A stretch of DNA of 64,000 nt from Rhodococcus aetherivorans. GTDB taxonomy: Bacteria; Actinomycetota; Actinomycetes; Mycobacteriales; Mycobacteriaceae. The position numbers and the translations under genes were made by a program. The DNA lies in assembly GCF_011058165.1 (NCBI RefSeq), contig NZ_JAALEG010000004.1, positions 62,001-126,000 of the forward strand, in the 5' to 3' direction. Every line of letters begins with the position of its first letter. The first letter of the stretch is position 1. Under the pieces are notes generated by a model that saw nothing but the letters and a program-made list of their open reading frames with translations, was not told the origin of the DNA and ran no database searches. Shown here piece after piece: positions 9,690-19,829 of the stretch.

Positions 9690-10571
9690 TTACTTGATTG
9701 CGCCGAACGACAGGCCGCGCACGAGCTTGTTCTGGGCGACCCAGCCGGCGAGGACGACGGGCAGCGCCGCCATCGTCGCGGCCGCGGACAGGCGAGCCCA
9801 GTACAGGCCCTCGCCGGTGATGAAGCCGACGAGGAACACGGGAATTGTCTGCGCCTGTACCGCCGTGAGGTTGACGGCGAAGAAGAATTCGTTCCAGGAG
9901 AAGATGACGCAGATCAGGGCGGTGGCGGCGATGCCGGGCGAGACGAGCGGCAGGATCACCTCCCGCACCGACGTCCACAGGCCGGCGCCGTCCATGCTCG
10001 CGGCCTCGAGCAGCTCGCCCGGCACCTCGAGGAAGAACGAGCGCATCATCCACACCGCGATCGGCAGGTTCATCGCGGTGTAGAGGATGATCAGGGCCCA
10101 AATATTGTCGAGCAGGCCGATGTTCGCGACGATCACGTACAGCGGGATGATCGCGGCGACGATCGGCAGCATCTTCGTGCTGATGAAGAAGAACAGGGCG
10201 TCCTTGGTCTTGCGCACCGGCCGCAGCGACAGGGCGAACGCGGCGGGCACGCCGAGCAGCAGGACGAGGATCGTCGACACGCCGGTGGCGAACGCCGAGT
10301 TGAGCAGGCTGACACCGACGCCGGTGTCGAACACCGCGCGGAACTGGTCGAGGGTGGGTGTGAAGAAGAACTTCGGTGGATCGGAGTAGGCGTCGGCCTC
10401 CTGCTTGAAGGCGGTGAGCACCATCCAGAACACCGGGAAGAAGAACCCCAGGGCGGCGATCCAGGCGACGACGCCCCATGGATTTGCCTTGCGGTGCTTA
10501 CGTTTCCGGGGGCGCGCCGGGACGGTCTCCGGTGCGGGGAGCTGCTGTGTGGTGGGGGCGGTGGTGCTCAT
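9690..10571 (-). CDS. Carbohydrate ABC transporter permease, MalG type
   Basis: A 293-residue inner-membrane subunit with six predicted transmembrane segments. The EAA loop contacting the ATPase is visible (EAASMDGAGLWTSVREVILPLVSPG). The long hydrophilic N-terminus (about 30 residues, Arg/Lys-rich) is cytoplasmic. The ATG at 10571 overlaps the stop of the MalF-type permease by one base, so the pair is translationally coupled. Together with the lipoprotein and ATPase it forms a CUT1-type importer, here probably for sugar alcohols given the dehydrogenase operon opposite. Confidence 0.9.
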   Translation of the reverse strand: MSTTAPTTQQLPAPETVPARPRKRKHRKANPWGVVAWIAALGFFFPVFWMVLTAFKQEADAYSDPPKFFFTPTLDQFRAVFDTGVGVSLLNSAFATGVSTILVLLLGVPAAFALSLRPVRKTKDALFFFISTKMLPIVAAIIPLYVIVANIGLLDNIWALIILYTAMNLPIAVWMMRSFFLEVPGELLEAASMDGAGLWTSVREVILPLVSPGIAATALICVIFSWNEFFFAVNLTAVQAQTIPVFLVGFITGEGLYWARLSAAATMAALPVVLAGWVAQNKLVRGLSFGAIK

Positions 10572-11536
10572 CAGGCGGCCTCCTCCTTGCCCGTGAACGA
10601 TGTGAAGATCAGCCGCAGCGCGACGGTGGCCACGACGATGGTGGCGACGACGACCACCACGCCCATGGCGGCGGCCTGGCCGATGTCGAAGCCGAGGAAC
10701 GCCCGCTGATAGATGTAGAACGGCAGGTTGGAGCTGGCGGTGCCCGGTCCGCCCTGGGTCATCATGTAGATGGCGTCGAACGTGTTGACCAGGTGGATCG
10801 CGCCGAGCACGGCGCCGAGTTCGATGAACCGCCGCAGGTGCGGCAGCGTCAGCTCGCGGAACAGGGCGAAGGCGCCGGCCCCGTCGACCCGGCCGGCCTC
10901 GAGAGTGTCACGCGGCATGGACTGCAGCCCGGCCAGGATGAGCAGCATCATGAACGGGGTCCACTGCCACACCAGGTTGGCCATCACCGCGGCGAGCGGG
11001 TAGCGGCTGACCCAGTCGATCTGCCCGACGCCGAACGGGGAGAGCACGAAGTTGACGATGCCGAACACGGGATCGAACATCGCGGTCTTCCACATCAGCG
11101 CTCCCGCGACGGGGGTGACCAGGAACGGCGTGATGAGCAGGGTGCGGACGATGCCGCGGCCGAGGAAGACCCGGTCGAGCAGCAGCGCGAGCAGCAGGCC
11201 CAGCACGACGGAGATCAGCACGGTGCCGACGATGAGGATCACGGTGTTGACGGCGACCTCGCGGAACTGGCTGTCGCGGAAGACGTCCGCGTAGTTCTGC
11301 AGGCCCACGAAGCTGCGCGAGCCCGGGCGCACCAGGTTCCACGACTGCGTGGAGTAGTAGAGGGTGAACACGAACGGGATCTGCGTGACCACGATCATGA
11401 AGATCAGGGCCGGCAGCAGGGGCCCCCGGCGGCGCCAGCCTTCCGCGCGGGAGACCGCGTCGCTCTTGGCTTCCCGCACCCGGCGGATGCGTTCCGAGTC
11501 GTCGGCGGTGGGTGCGCCGACTGCCACGGTTGTCAT
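10571..11536 (-). CDS. Carbohydrate ABC transporter permease, MalF type
   Basis: A 321-residue membrane subunit with six to seven hydrophobic helices; the first (LLPALIFMIVVTQIPFVF) starts near residue 39. The EAA motif lies at EAGRVDGAGAFALFRELTLPHLR. The ATG at 11536 sits inside the 3' end of the binding-protein gene (4-base overlap) with GGGAGGATC as ribosome binding site. It pairs with the MalG-type permease immediately downstream to form the membrane channel of the importer. Confidence 0.9.
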   Translation of the reverse strand: MTTVAVGAPTADDSERIRRVREAKSDAVSRAEGWRRRGPLLPALIFMIVVTQIPFVFTLYYSTQSWNLVRPGSRSFVGLQNYADVFRDSQFREVAVNTVILIVGTVLISVVLGLLLALLLDRVFLGRGIVRTLLITPFLVTPVAGALMWKTAMFDPVFGIVNFVLSPFGVGQIDWVSRYPLAAVMANLVWQWTPFMMLLILAGLQSMPRDTLEAGRVDGAGAFALFRELTLPHLRRFIELGAVLGAIHLVNTFDAIYMMTQGGPGTASSNLPFYIYQRAFLGFDIGQAAAMGVVVVVATIVVATVALRLIFTSFTGKEEAA

Positions 11537-12888
11537 TGTTGATCCTCCCGATAGGTGGCACCGACGACGTCGGCGTATTCCTGGGCCTGTTCCAGCGCTT
11601 CGGTGACGGTCTTCTGGCCGGCGATCGCGGCGCTGATCTGCTGGCTCACGCGGGTTCCGAGGTCCTGGAACTCGGGGATGGCCAGGAACTGGACGCCGGT
11701 GTAGGGCACCGGCTCGACCGTCGGGGCGTCCGGGGTCGCGTTCTCGATGGACCGGAGGGTGAGCGGCCCGTAAGCGGCTGCGGCCTCACGGTATTCGGGG
11801 ATCTCGTAGGTGGACAGCCGGCTGCCGGGCGGCACCCGCTCCCAGCCGAGGGTCTCGCCGACGGTGCGCAGGTACTCCTTGCTCGTCATCCACGAGACGA
11901 ACCGCCACGCCGAGTCCGCGTTGTCGCTGTCGACGGGGATGCCGAGCGACCAGCTGTAGAGCCAGCCCGCGTCGTCCTTGACCCGGATCGGTGCCGGCGC
12001 GTACCCGATCTTTCCGACCACGTTGCTCGACGCGGGGTCCTCGAGGGTGGAGACCGCCGACGTGGAGTCGTACCACATCGCGACGCGGCCCTGGGCGAGC
12101 TGCGTGGCGCATTCGCTGAAACCGCTGGTGGCGGCGCCCGGCTGGCCGTGCTCGCGCACGAGGTCGACGTAGAACTGCACGGCCTCGACGACCTCGGGAC
12201 TGGTGAGCTGCGCGTTCCAGTTCTCGTCGTACCACCGGCCGCCGAAGGTGTTGATCACCGTGTTCAGCGGGGCGAGCACCTCACCCCAGCCGGGCTTGCC
12301 GCGCAGGCAGATCCCGGCGGTGTCGGGGCTGTCGAGGCGGGCGGCGGCAGCGGCGACCTCGTCCCATGTGGGGGTGGGGGACAGGGCGATGCCGGCCTGC
12401 TCGAACAGGTCCTTGCGGTACATCAGGAACGAGGACTCGCCGTAGAACGGCACCGAGTACATGTCGCCGTCGTAGGACAGCGATTCGCGCAGGGAGGGAA
12501 TGAAGTCGTCCTCGTCGTAGCCCTCCGTCTGCCGGGCGTAGTCGGAGAGGTTGGTCAGCCAACCGTTCTCCGCCCACTGCGGGGTCTCGTAGTTGCTGAT
12601 CATCACTACGTCGAACTCGCCGCCGCCCATCGCGGTGGAGGCCGTGATCTTCGCGCGGGCCTGGTTCTCCGAGAGCGTGACGAACCGCAGGTCGATGTCC
12701 GGGTTCTCGGCCTCGAACTGCGCGGCGAGTTGCTGGGCGTCCTGCATCTGGGAATTCGACACCATCGCGATGGTGACGGTCTGGTCGGAGGCGCCGAGCG
12801 AGCCGGCGCCGGCGCAGCCGGTGAGCGTGAGGCTGAGCGCCCCCGCTCCGGCCACCAGCATTCGGGTGGTCGTTCTGGATGTGTTCAC
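11533..12888 (-). CDS. Extracellular solute-binding lipoprotein for sugars/polyols
   Basis: A 451-residue lipoprotein, the receptor of the ABC importer, anchored outside the membrane. The signal peptide ends in the lipobox LTLTGCAG (Cys about residue 25). The body is a family 1 (MalE-like) binding fold with DVVMISNYETPQWAENGWL and the hinge region QGRVAMWYDSTSAV. The GTG at 12888 is used as the start (frame GTG AAC ACA); a second Met lies nine codons in. First gene of the importer operon, 35 bases downstream of the SorC-type regulator on the same strand, so all five may be co-transcribed. The ligand is inferred from neighbours: mannitol, sorbitol or arabitol. Confidence 0.9.
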   Translation of the reverse strand: MNTSRTTTRMLVAGAGALSLTLTGCAGAGSLGASDQTVTIAMVSNSQMQDAQQLAAQFEAENPDIDLRFVTLSENQARAKITASTAMGGGEFDVVMISNYETPQWAENGWLTNLSDYARQTEGYDEDDFIPSLRESLSYDGDMYSVPFYGESSFLMYRKDLFEQAGIALSPTPTWDEVAAAAARLDSPDTAGICLRGKPGWGEVLAPLNTVINTFGGRWYDENWNAQLTSPEVVEAVQFYVDLVREHGQPGAATSGFSECATQLAQGRVAMWYDSTSAVSTLEDPASSNVVGKIGYAPAPIRVKDDAGWLYSWSLGIPVDSDNADSAWRFVSWMTSKEYLRTVGETLGWERVPPGSRLSTYEIPEYREAAAAYGPLTLRSIENATPDAPTVEPVPYTGVQFLAIPEFQDLGTRVSQQISAAIAGQKTVTEALEQAQEYADVVGATYREDQQ

Positions 12889-12923
12889 CGATCGTCGCCT
12901 CTTCTTCGGTCTCTCCGGTGGGG

Positions 12924-13928
12924 TTATCGGTCGAGTAGCCAACGTGCGCACTCGATGTCGCACACGAGCATGGTGGCCAGGCCGCCGCGCAGCGCCCCGA
13001 GCGCGGCCTGGTGTTTGGCGGCCCCGCCGGTGACGAGGACCGTGCCGGGGCAGGCGCGGATGTCGTCGAGCGAGACCGACACGGCGCGACGGTCGAGGTC
13101 CCCGCCGACGGCCGTGCCGTCGGCGTGGAAGAACCGTCCCGCGATCTCCCCGACCGCGCCGAGGTCGGTGAGGGAGTCGAGCATGGCGGTGTCGAGGTAG
13201 CTGCCCTCGAACAGGGTGGTCGACGTGGACACCGCCCCCACGCCGAACATCATCATGTCGGCGCGGCGGCCGATGTCCAGGGTGCGGGAGATCATCGAGT
13301 CGGCACGCATGGACGCGACCGTCGCGGGGTCGGCGTACAGGGGAACGGGGAGGCGGACCATCTTGGCCTGCAGCTGTTCCGCACATCGTCCGAGCACGTA
13401 CTCGGCGCCGGTCTGGTAGTCGGACGCGGTGACGGCGCCGTCGAGCTGGACGATCGTCGCGCAGGTCGCCCCGCCCGGCGGCAGGGCCTGCGCGACGGCC
13501 ACGGTCTCCGGGCCCCACGTGAATCCGAGGGTGTCCGTCGCGCGGATCCGCCGGCTGATCAGGGCGGCGGCGGCCCGTCCGACGCCCGCGAAGCTGGCGG
13601 CCTCGTCGAGCGGGCCGGCCGCGTCCACGCCGTCGCCGACGACGACGGCCTCGAGCAGGCCGAAGCGCTCCTCGAGGGCGCGTTCCTCGTCGGCGTGCAG
13701 GTCGTCGCGCAGGTTGGCCGGCACGTTCACCTCGATGCGCACCAGGCCCTGGGTCCGGGCCCGGGCGACGAGGCGTCCCGCGGTCGGCCGGGAGACGCCG
13801 AGGCGCGTCGCGACCTCCGCCTGGGTGAGGCCGTCCAGGTAGTACAGCGTCGCCGCGCGCAGCGCCAGGCGTAGCTCCTCCGGCGCGGCGGCGGCCGCGG
13901 GCTGGTTCGTCACGTGGGGGACGGTCAC
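12924..13928 (-). CDS. SorC/DeoR-type sugar-binding transcriptional regulator
   Basis: A 334-residue regulator: an N-terminal helix-turn-helix (LTQAEVATRLGVSRPTAGRL, residues about 33-52) and a SorC effector domain related to sugar-phosphate isomerases (LGFTWGPETVAV, MMMFGVGAVSTSTTLFEGSYL, VLVTGGAAKHQAALGALRGG). The GTG at 13928 has AGGAG seven bases upstream, which decides the start over an upstream ATG in the same frame. It is divergent from the polyol dehydrogenase operon and upstream of the importer operon; a large inverted repeat between the two divergent starts is the likely operator. The effector is probably a sugar phosphate from the pathway. Confidence 0.88.
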   Translation of the reverse strand: MTVPHVTNQPAAAAAPEELRLALRAATLYYLDGLTQAEVATRLGVSRPTAGRLVARARTQGLVRIEVNVPANLRDDLHADEERALEERFGLLEAVVVGDGVDAAGPLDEAASFAGVGRAAAALISRRIRATDTLGFTWGPETVAVAQALPPGGATCATIVQLDGAVTASDYQTGAEYVLGRCAEQLQAKMVRLPVPLYADPATVASMRADSMISRTLDIGRRADMMMFGVGAVSTSTTLFEGSYLDTAMLDSLTDLGAVGEIAGRFFHADGTAVGGDLDRRAVSVSLDDIRACPGTVLVTGGAAKHQAALGALRGGLATMLVCDIECARWLLDR

Positions 13929-13955
13929 GACATCTCCTGGTTCGGAGGAACACCG

Positions 13956-13989
13956 TGAGCAAATGCTCATGGGTGCGTTCATTTGCTCA
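13956..13989. promoter_or_regulatory. Inverted repeat, probable SorC-regulator operator
   Basis: Perfect 10-base arms TGAGCAAATG (13956-13965) and CATTTGCTCA (13980-13989) with a 14-base centre; the left arm itself continues into a smaller palindrome TGAGCA-AA-TGCTCA. The site lies between the divergent regulator and dehydrogenase starts, immediately upstream of a TACGCT box (13991) that could be the -10 of the dehydrogenase operon, so binding would control both directions. Confidence 0.7.
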
Positions 13990-14008
13990 GTACGCTAGCA
14001 TCGGCAAT

Positions 14009-15061
14009 GTGACCCACACAACACCCCCGTCGATCCCGGCCGGCATGCGCGCCGCCGTCCTCGTCGAACCCGGACGGATCGAGATGCGCGAACGGCCGGT
14101 CCCCGAACCCGCACCCGGCGACGTGCTCGTCCGGGTCACCTCCGTCGGCGTGTGCGGATCGGACACGCACTACTACCGGGAGGGCCGCATCGGCGAATTC
14201 GTCGTCGAGGCCCCGCTCGTCCTCGGCCACGAGGCCGCCGGCACGATCGCCGCGGTCGGCGCCGGCGTCCCCGCCGGCCGGGTCGGGCAGCGCGTGTCCA
14301 TCGAGCCGCAGCGCCCCGACCCCACCACCGACGAAACCCGGCGCGGGCGCTACAACCTCTGCCCGCACATGCGGTTCTACGCCACCCCACCCGTCGACGG
14401 CGCCTTCTGCGACTACGTCACCATCGGGGCGGAATTCGCCCACCCCGTGCCCGACACCGTCTCCGACGACGCCGCCGCCCTCTGTGAACCGCTGTCCGTG
14501 GGCATCGCCGCCGTCCGCAAGGCGGGCGTCACCGCCGGATCCCGGGTCCTGGTCACCGGCGCGGGCCCCATCGGGATCGTCACCGCGCAGGTCGCCCGCG
14601 CGTTCGGCGCCACCGACATCGTCGTCACCGACCTCGACGCGGACCGGCGCGCGCTGGCCCGGAAGTTCGGGGCGACCGCCACGCTCGACCCGCGCACCGA
14701 CGACGTCAGCGACCTGCACGTCGACGCCTACATCGACGCCTCCGGCGCCCCCGCCGCGGTCGCCGCCGCGATGCGGGCGGTCCGGCCCGCCGGCACCGTC
14801 GTCCTCGTCGGCTCCGGCGCCGAGACGATGAACCTGCCGGTCCAGCTGATCCAGAACCGCGAGCTGGTCCTCACCGGCGTCTTCCGTTACGCCCACACCT
14901 GGCCGACGGCGATCGCCCTCGCCGCCACCGGCCGCGTCGACCTCGACGCGATGGTCACCGCCCGCTTCCCGCTCGAGAGGGCGGCCGAAGCACTCGAATC
15001 CGACCGGACACCCGGCAACATCAAGACCGTCGTGCGGGTGCACCCCGGCGACGACACGTAA
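14009..15061 (+). CDS. Zinc-dependent polyol dehydrogenase (sorbitol/xylitol type)
   Basis: A 350-residue medium-chain dehydrogenase oxidising a sugar alcohol to a ketose with NAD(P). Catalytic zinc ligands are in VCGSDTHYY (Cys), GHEAAG (His-Glu) and LCEPLSVG (Glu). The structural-zinc cysteines of alcohol dehydrogenases are replaced by the segment GRYNLCPHMRFYATPP, as in the sorbitol dehydrogenase branch. The Rossmann motif is VTGAGPIG (about residue 170). The GTG at 14009 appears leaderless, lying 13 bases after the TACGCT box. First gene of the operon; the next gene starts 12 bases on. Confidence 0.9.
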   Translation: MTHTTPPSIPAGMRAAVLVEPGRIEMRERPVPEPAPGDVLVRVTSVGVCGSDTHYYREGRIGEFVVEAPLVLGHEAAGTIAAVGAGVPAGRVGQRVSIEPQRPDPTTDETRRGRYNLCPHMRFYATPPVDGAFCDYVTIGAEFAHPVPDTVSDDAAALCEPLSVGIAAVRKAGVTAGSRVLVTGAGPIGIVTAQVARAFGATDIVVTDLDADRRALARKFGATATLDPRTDDVSDLHVDAYIDASGAPAAVAAAMRAVRPAGTVVLVGSGAETMNLPVQLIQNRELVLTGVFRYAHTWPTAIALAATGRVDLDAMVTARFPLERAAEALESDRTPGNIKTVVRVHPGDDT

Positions 15062-15072
15062 GGAGCCCCGAA

Positions 15073-16541
<1,469 letters not shown>

Positions 16542-16545
<4 letters not shown>

Positions 16546-17468
16546 ACGGGCCCGTCCTCGTGATCGGCGAGGCGCTCGTCGACATCGTCCGCCGGGGCGC
16601 GGCCGAGCCCGTCGAACACGTCGGCGGCAGCCCGCTCAACGTCGCCGTCGGCCTCGGCCGGCTCGGCCGCGACGTCGAGTTCGTCACCCATATCGGCGAC
16701 GACGACCGCGGCCGCCGTATCGTCGGCCACCTCGCGGCCTCGAAGGTGCGGCTCGCCGCCGGCAGCAGCACCGCGGCGCGCACCCCGACCGCGACCGCCG
16801 TGCTCGACGAGAACGGCTCCGCCACATACGAGTTCGACCTGGAATGGCAACTGCCCGATCCTCGTCCCACGCCCGGTGCCCGGCACGTGCACACCGGATC
16901 CATCGCGGCCCTGCTCGAACCCGGCTGCGAGGCCGTCGCCGCGCTGCTCGACCGGCACGTGCCCACCGCGACCGTCAGCTACGACCCGAACGTCCGGCCC
17001 GCGCTCGTCGGCGACGACCCGCGCACCCGCGACCGCATCACCCGGTTCGTCGCGGGCGCCGACGTCGTCAAGGCCAGCGACGAAGACCTGCGCTGGTTCG
17101 CCCCCGGCCGCGACCCCCGCGACGTCGCGCGGGAGTGGCTCGCGCTCGGGCCGGCACTCGTGGCGGTGACGCTCGGTGCGGGCGGTGCCGTCGCCGTCGC
17201 GCGGTCCGGCGCCGTCGAGGTCGCCGCGCACCCGGTCGAGGTCGTCGACACCGTCGGCGCCGGCGACGCGTTCATGGCCGGCCTGCTCGACGCCCTGTGG
17301 ACCCAGGAGCTGCTCGGCGACCGCGAGGGCCTGCGCGGGATCGGACCGGACGCGCTGCGCACGGCCCTGGACGTCGCCGCGCTCACCGCGGCCCGCACCG
17401 TCGCGCGTGCCGGCGCGGACCTGCCCACCCGCGACGAGCGGGACGCCGACCCGAAGGAGCCGTGGTGA
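16542..17468 (+). CDS. PfkB-family carbohydrate kinase (fructokinase-like)
   Basis: A 308-residue ribokinase-fold kinase. The N-terminal substrate motif [15 protein letters not shown] (about residues 28-42) and the C-terminal signature [14 protein letters not shown] with catalytic Asp (about residue 240) are present. In the setting of a mannitol/sorbitol dehydrogenase the natural substrate is fructose, giving fructose 6-phosphate. It overlaps the upstream stop and its own stop overlaps the xylulokinase start, so the four genes form one tight operon. Confidence 0.88.
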
Positions 17469-18874
17469 CGCTCGTCGCCGGGATCGACTCGTCCACCCAG
17501 TCCTGCAAGGTGCTCGTCTGCGACGCGCACACCGGCCGCATCGTGCGGCAGGGCCGCGCCCCGCACCCCGGCGGCACCGAGGTCGACCCGCGTGCCTGGG
17601 CGGACGCCCTCGACCGCGCCGTCGCCGCCGCCGGCGGGCTCGACGACGTCGCCGCGGTGTCGGTCGGCGGTCAGCAGCACGGGCTGGTGACCCTCGACGA
17701 GAGCGGGACGGTGGTGCGCCCGGCGCTGTTGTGGAACGACACCCGCTCGGCCGCGGCCGCCGCCGAGCTCGTCGCCGATCTCGGGGGCGGACAGAAGTGG
17801 GCCGACGCCGTCGGCGTCGTCCCGCTCGCCGCGATCACCGTCGCCAAGGCCCGCTGGCTCGCCGACCACGAGCCCGCCCGCGCCGACCGCACCGCGGCGC
17901 TGTGCCTGCCGCACGACTGGCTGACCTGGCGGCTGGCCGGAGGATCGGGCATCGGTGCGCTGATCACCGACCGCAGCGACGCCAGCGGCACCGGCTACTA
18001 CAGCGCCGCCGACGACGCCTATCGCACCGACCTGCTCGAACTGGCGTTGCGCGGCCGGCGGCCCCTGCTGCCCCGGGTGGCCGGACCGGCCGAACAGGTC
18101 GGGGAGACGAGCCGGGGTGCCGCGCTGGGACCCGGCGCCGGGGACAACGCCGCCGCCGCCCTCGCCCTCGGTGCGCGCGAGGGCGACGTGATCGTCTCCG
18201 TCGGCACGTCGGGCGTGGTCTCGGCGGTCTCGGTCACCCCCACCCGCGACCCCGACGGGCTGGTCGCCGGCTTCGCCGACGCCACCGGCCGCCACCTGCC
18301 GCTCGTGTGCACCCTCAACGCGGCGCGGGTCCTCGACGCCACCGCCGCGCTGCTCGGCGTCGACCACGACGAACTGTCACGGCTCGCGTTGTCGGCCCCG
18401 TCCGGCGCCGGCGGGCTCGTGATGGTGCCGTACCTCGAGGGCGAGCGCACCCCCAACCGCCCCGGCGCGACCGGCGCGATCCACGGCCTGCGCCTGACGA
18501 ATTCGACGCGGGAGCACCTGGCGCGCGCGGCCGTGGAGGGGCTGCTGTGCTCGCTCGCGGACGGCCTCGACCACATCACCGCGCAGGGCGTGCCGGTGCG
18601 ACGGGTGCTGCTCGTCGGTGGCGGCGCCCGTTCCCGCGCGCTGCGCGAGGTCGCGCCCGGCGTGCTCGGGGTCCCGGTCGAGGTGCCCGAGCCGGGCGAG
18701 TACGTCGCCGTCGGCGCGGCCCGCCAGGCGGCGTGGGTGCTCGACGGCGGTGCGGAACCACCGCGGTGGCAGGGTGGTGCCGTGCAGCGTTACGAGACCG
18801 ACCCGATGCCGGCCGTGCGCGCCCGGTACGCGGAGGTCCGCGACCTGACCGAGGACACGATCCGTTGCAGCTGA
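17465..18874 (+). CDS. xylB: Xylulokinase (FGGY family)
   Basis: A 469-residue FGGY sugar kinase. N-terminal [10 protein letters not shown] binds phosphate; GGQQHG and LLWNDTRS are the xylulokinase substrate signatures; [11 protein letters not shown] and [10 protein letters not shown] belong to the second domain, with the ATP-binding [13 protein letters not shown] near residue 380. Product: xylulose 5-phosphate for the pentose phosphate pathway, consistent with arabinitol or xylitol catabolism. AAGGAG lies just upstream; two adjacent GTG codons (17462, 17465) could start it. Confidence 0.9.
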   Translation: MTLVAGIDSSTQSCKVLVCDAHTGRIVRQGRAPHPGGTEVDPRAWADALDRAVAAAGGLDDVAAVSVGGQQHGLVTLDESGTVVRPALLWNDTRSAAAAAELVADLGGGQKWADAVGVVPLAAITVAKARWLADHEPARADRTAALCLPHDWLTWRLAGGSGIGALITDRSDASGTGYYSAADDAYRTDLLELALRGRRPLLPRVAGPAEQVGETSRGAALGPGAGDNAAAALALGAREGDVIVSVGTSGVVSAVSVTPTRDPDGLVAGFADATGRHLPLVCTLNAARVLDATAALLGVDHDELSRLALSAPSGAGGLVMVPYLEGERTPNRPGATGAIHGLRLTNSTREHLARAAVEGLLCSLADGLDHITAQGVPVRRVLLVGGGARSRALREVAPGVLGVPVEVPEPGEYVAVGAARQAAWVLDGGAEPPRWQGGAVQRYETDPMPAVRARYAEVRDLTEDTIRCS

Positions 18875-18888
18875 CGCGGGTGGCCGGC

Positions 18889-19062
18889 TCAGGACAGGCC
18901 GAAGGCACTGGCCAGGAAGTCGATCAGCCAGGAGAAGATCTCGACGGACCCGATCACGCTCGAGCCCTCGTCGGTGGTGTCGGCGAGGGCCGTGCCGGGC
19001 GCGAGCGCCGACAGGACTGTGGCGCCGAGAACTGCCGTGGTGATGCGAGCCGACGTCCGCAT
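18889..19062 (-). CDS. Small secreted protein, 57 residues
   Basis: A short gene encoding a clear Sec signal peptide (positively charged start MRTSARITT, hydrophobic core, cleavage after TALA, about residue 27), leaving a mature peptide of about 30 residues that is acidic and then hydrophobic (SVEIFSWLIDFLASAFGLS). GGAGACGCTC precedes the ATG at 19062. I do not recognise a family. The amphipathic, tryptophan-containing end suggests membrane association. It lies convergent with xylB, with its stop 15 bases from that of xylB. Confidence 0.65.
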   Translation of the reverse strand: MRTSARITTAVLGATVLSALAPGTALADTTDEGSSVIGSVEIFSWLIDFLASAFGLS

Positions 19063-19164
19063 GAGCGTCTCCTTCCGACGGGTATCGAAACCAGTTCATG
19101 ATCGCCCGGGCGTGCACCGGTTCGCGACCGCGATGAGTTCCGGTTCCGTCTCGGGTCGATATCT

Positions 19165-19269
19165 GTGACACCGACGGCAGCGACACAGACGGCAGCGACA
19201 CCGACGTCGGCGACACCGACGTCGGCGACGCCTACGTCTGTGACACCGACGTCTGTGACACCGAGGGCA
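19165..19269. repeat. Seven imperfect 15-bp tandem repeats
   Basis: Units of the form GTGACACCGACGTCG/T follow each other seven times in exact 15-base register, with a few substitutions per unit, just before the VOC gene. Being a multiple of three they leave short repetitive frames open on both strands, but no start with a ribosome binding site uses them. It probably represents slipped-strand expansion in the 5' region of the VOC gene. Confidence 0.8.
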
Positions 19270-19301
19270 GTGCCGTCATCCACCCGAGCAAGGAGAAGAC
19301 G

Positions 19302-19772
19302 ATGCCGAAGATCACCCCGTTCCTGTGGTTCGACACCGAGGCCGAGGACGCGGCCAAGTTCTACACCAGTGTGTTCCCCGACTCCCGCATCCTGGGCACC
19401 ACCTACTACCAGGACGCCGGCCCCAAGCCGGCCGGCACCGTCATGGCCGTCGACTTCGAACTCGACGGCCAGCGCTACGTCGCGTTCAACGGCGGCCCGG
19501 AGTTCTCGTTCTCCGAGGCGGTGTCGCTCCAGATCGACTGCGCCGACCAGGACGAGGTCGACCACTACTGGAACGCCCTCACCGAGGGCGGGGAGGAGAG
19601 CCAGTGCGGCTGGCTGAAGGACCGCTTCGGGCTGTCCTGGCAGGTGGTGCCGCGGCGGCTCTACGAGCTGCTCTCCGACACCGACCCCGAGGTGGGACGG
19701 CGCATCACCGAGGCGATGTTGCAGATGCGCAAGATCGAGATCGCGCCGCTCGAGGACGCCGCCCGCGGCTGA
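19302..19772 (+). CDS. VOC-superfamily protein (PhnB/3-dmu-9 3-mt type)
   Basis: A 156-residue glyoxalase-fold protein. It opens with ITPFLWFDTEAEDAAKFYTSVF, and later has VAFNGGPEFSFSEAVSLQI and GWLKDRFGLSWQVVP, the typical signature of the PhnB-like family misnamed 3-demethylubiquinone methyltransferase. These proteins bind small molecules and often give resistance or isomerise; no specific function can be given. AAGGAG precedes the ATG. The 15-bp repeats lie in its upstream region. Confidence 0.85.
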   Translation: MPKITPFLWFDTEAEDAAKFYTSVFPDSRILGTTYYQDAGPKPAGTVMAVDFELDGQRYVAFNGGPEFSFSEAVSLQIDCADQDEVDHYWNALTEGGEESQCGWLKDRFGLSWQVVPRRLYELLSDTDPEVGRRITEAMLQMRKIEIAPLEDAARG

Positions 19773-19793
19773 ACCGGCGCGGCGGCCGAGCCC

Positions 19794-19821
19794 AGCTATC
19801 ACCGCGGTGGCGGTGATAGCT
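19794..19821. promoter_or_regulatory. Perfect 12-4-12 palindromic operator
   Basis: Arms AGCTATCACCGC (19794-19805) and GCGGTGATAGCT (19810-19821) around GGTG. It ends eight bases before the ATG of the MFS transporter and starts 21 bases after the VOC stop, so a bound dimer would block transcription or translation of the transporter. I do not recognise the cognate repressor, and no candidate gene adjoins it. Confidence 0.75.
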
Positions 19822-19829
19822 TTCGGTCG

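Noticed and set aside
19165-19617. A GTG-initiated frame reading through the 15-bp repeats as a Thr/Pro-rich protein
   Set aside because: It has no ribosome binding site, overlaps the well-supported VOC gene in another frame and becomes Arg-rich shadow sequence afterwards.
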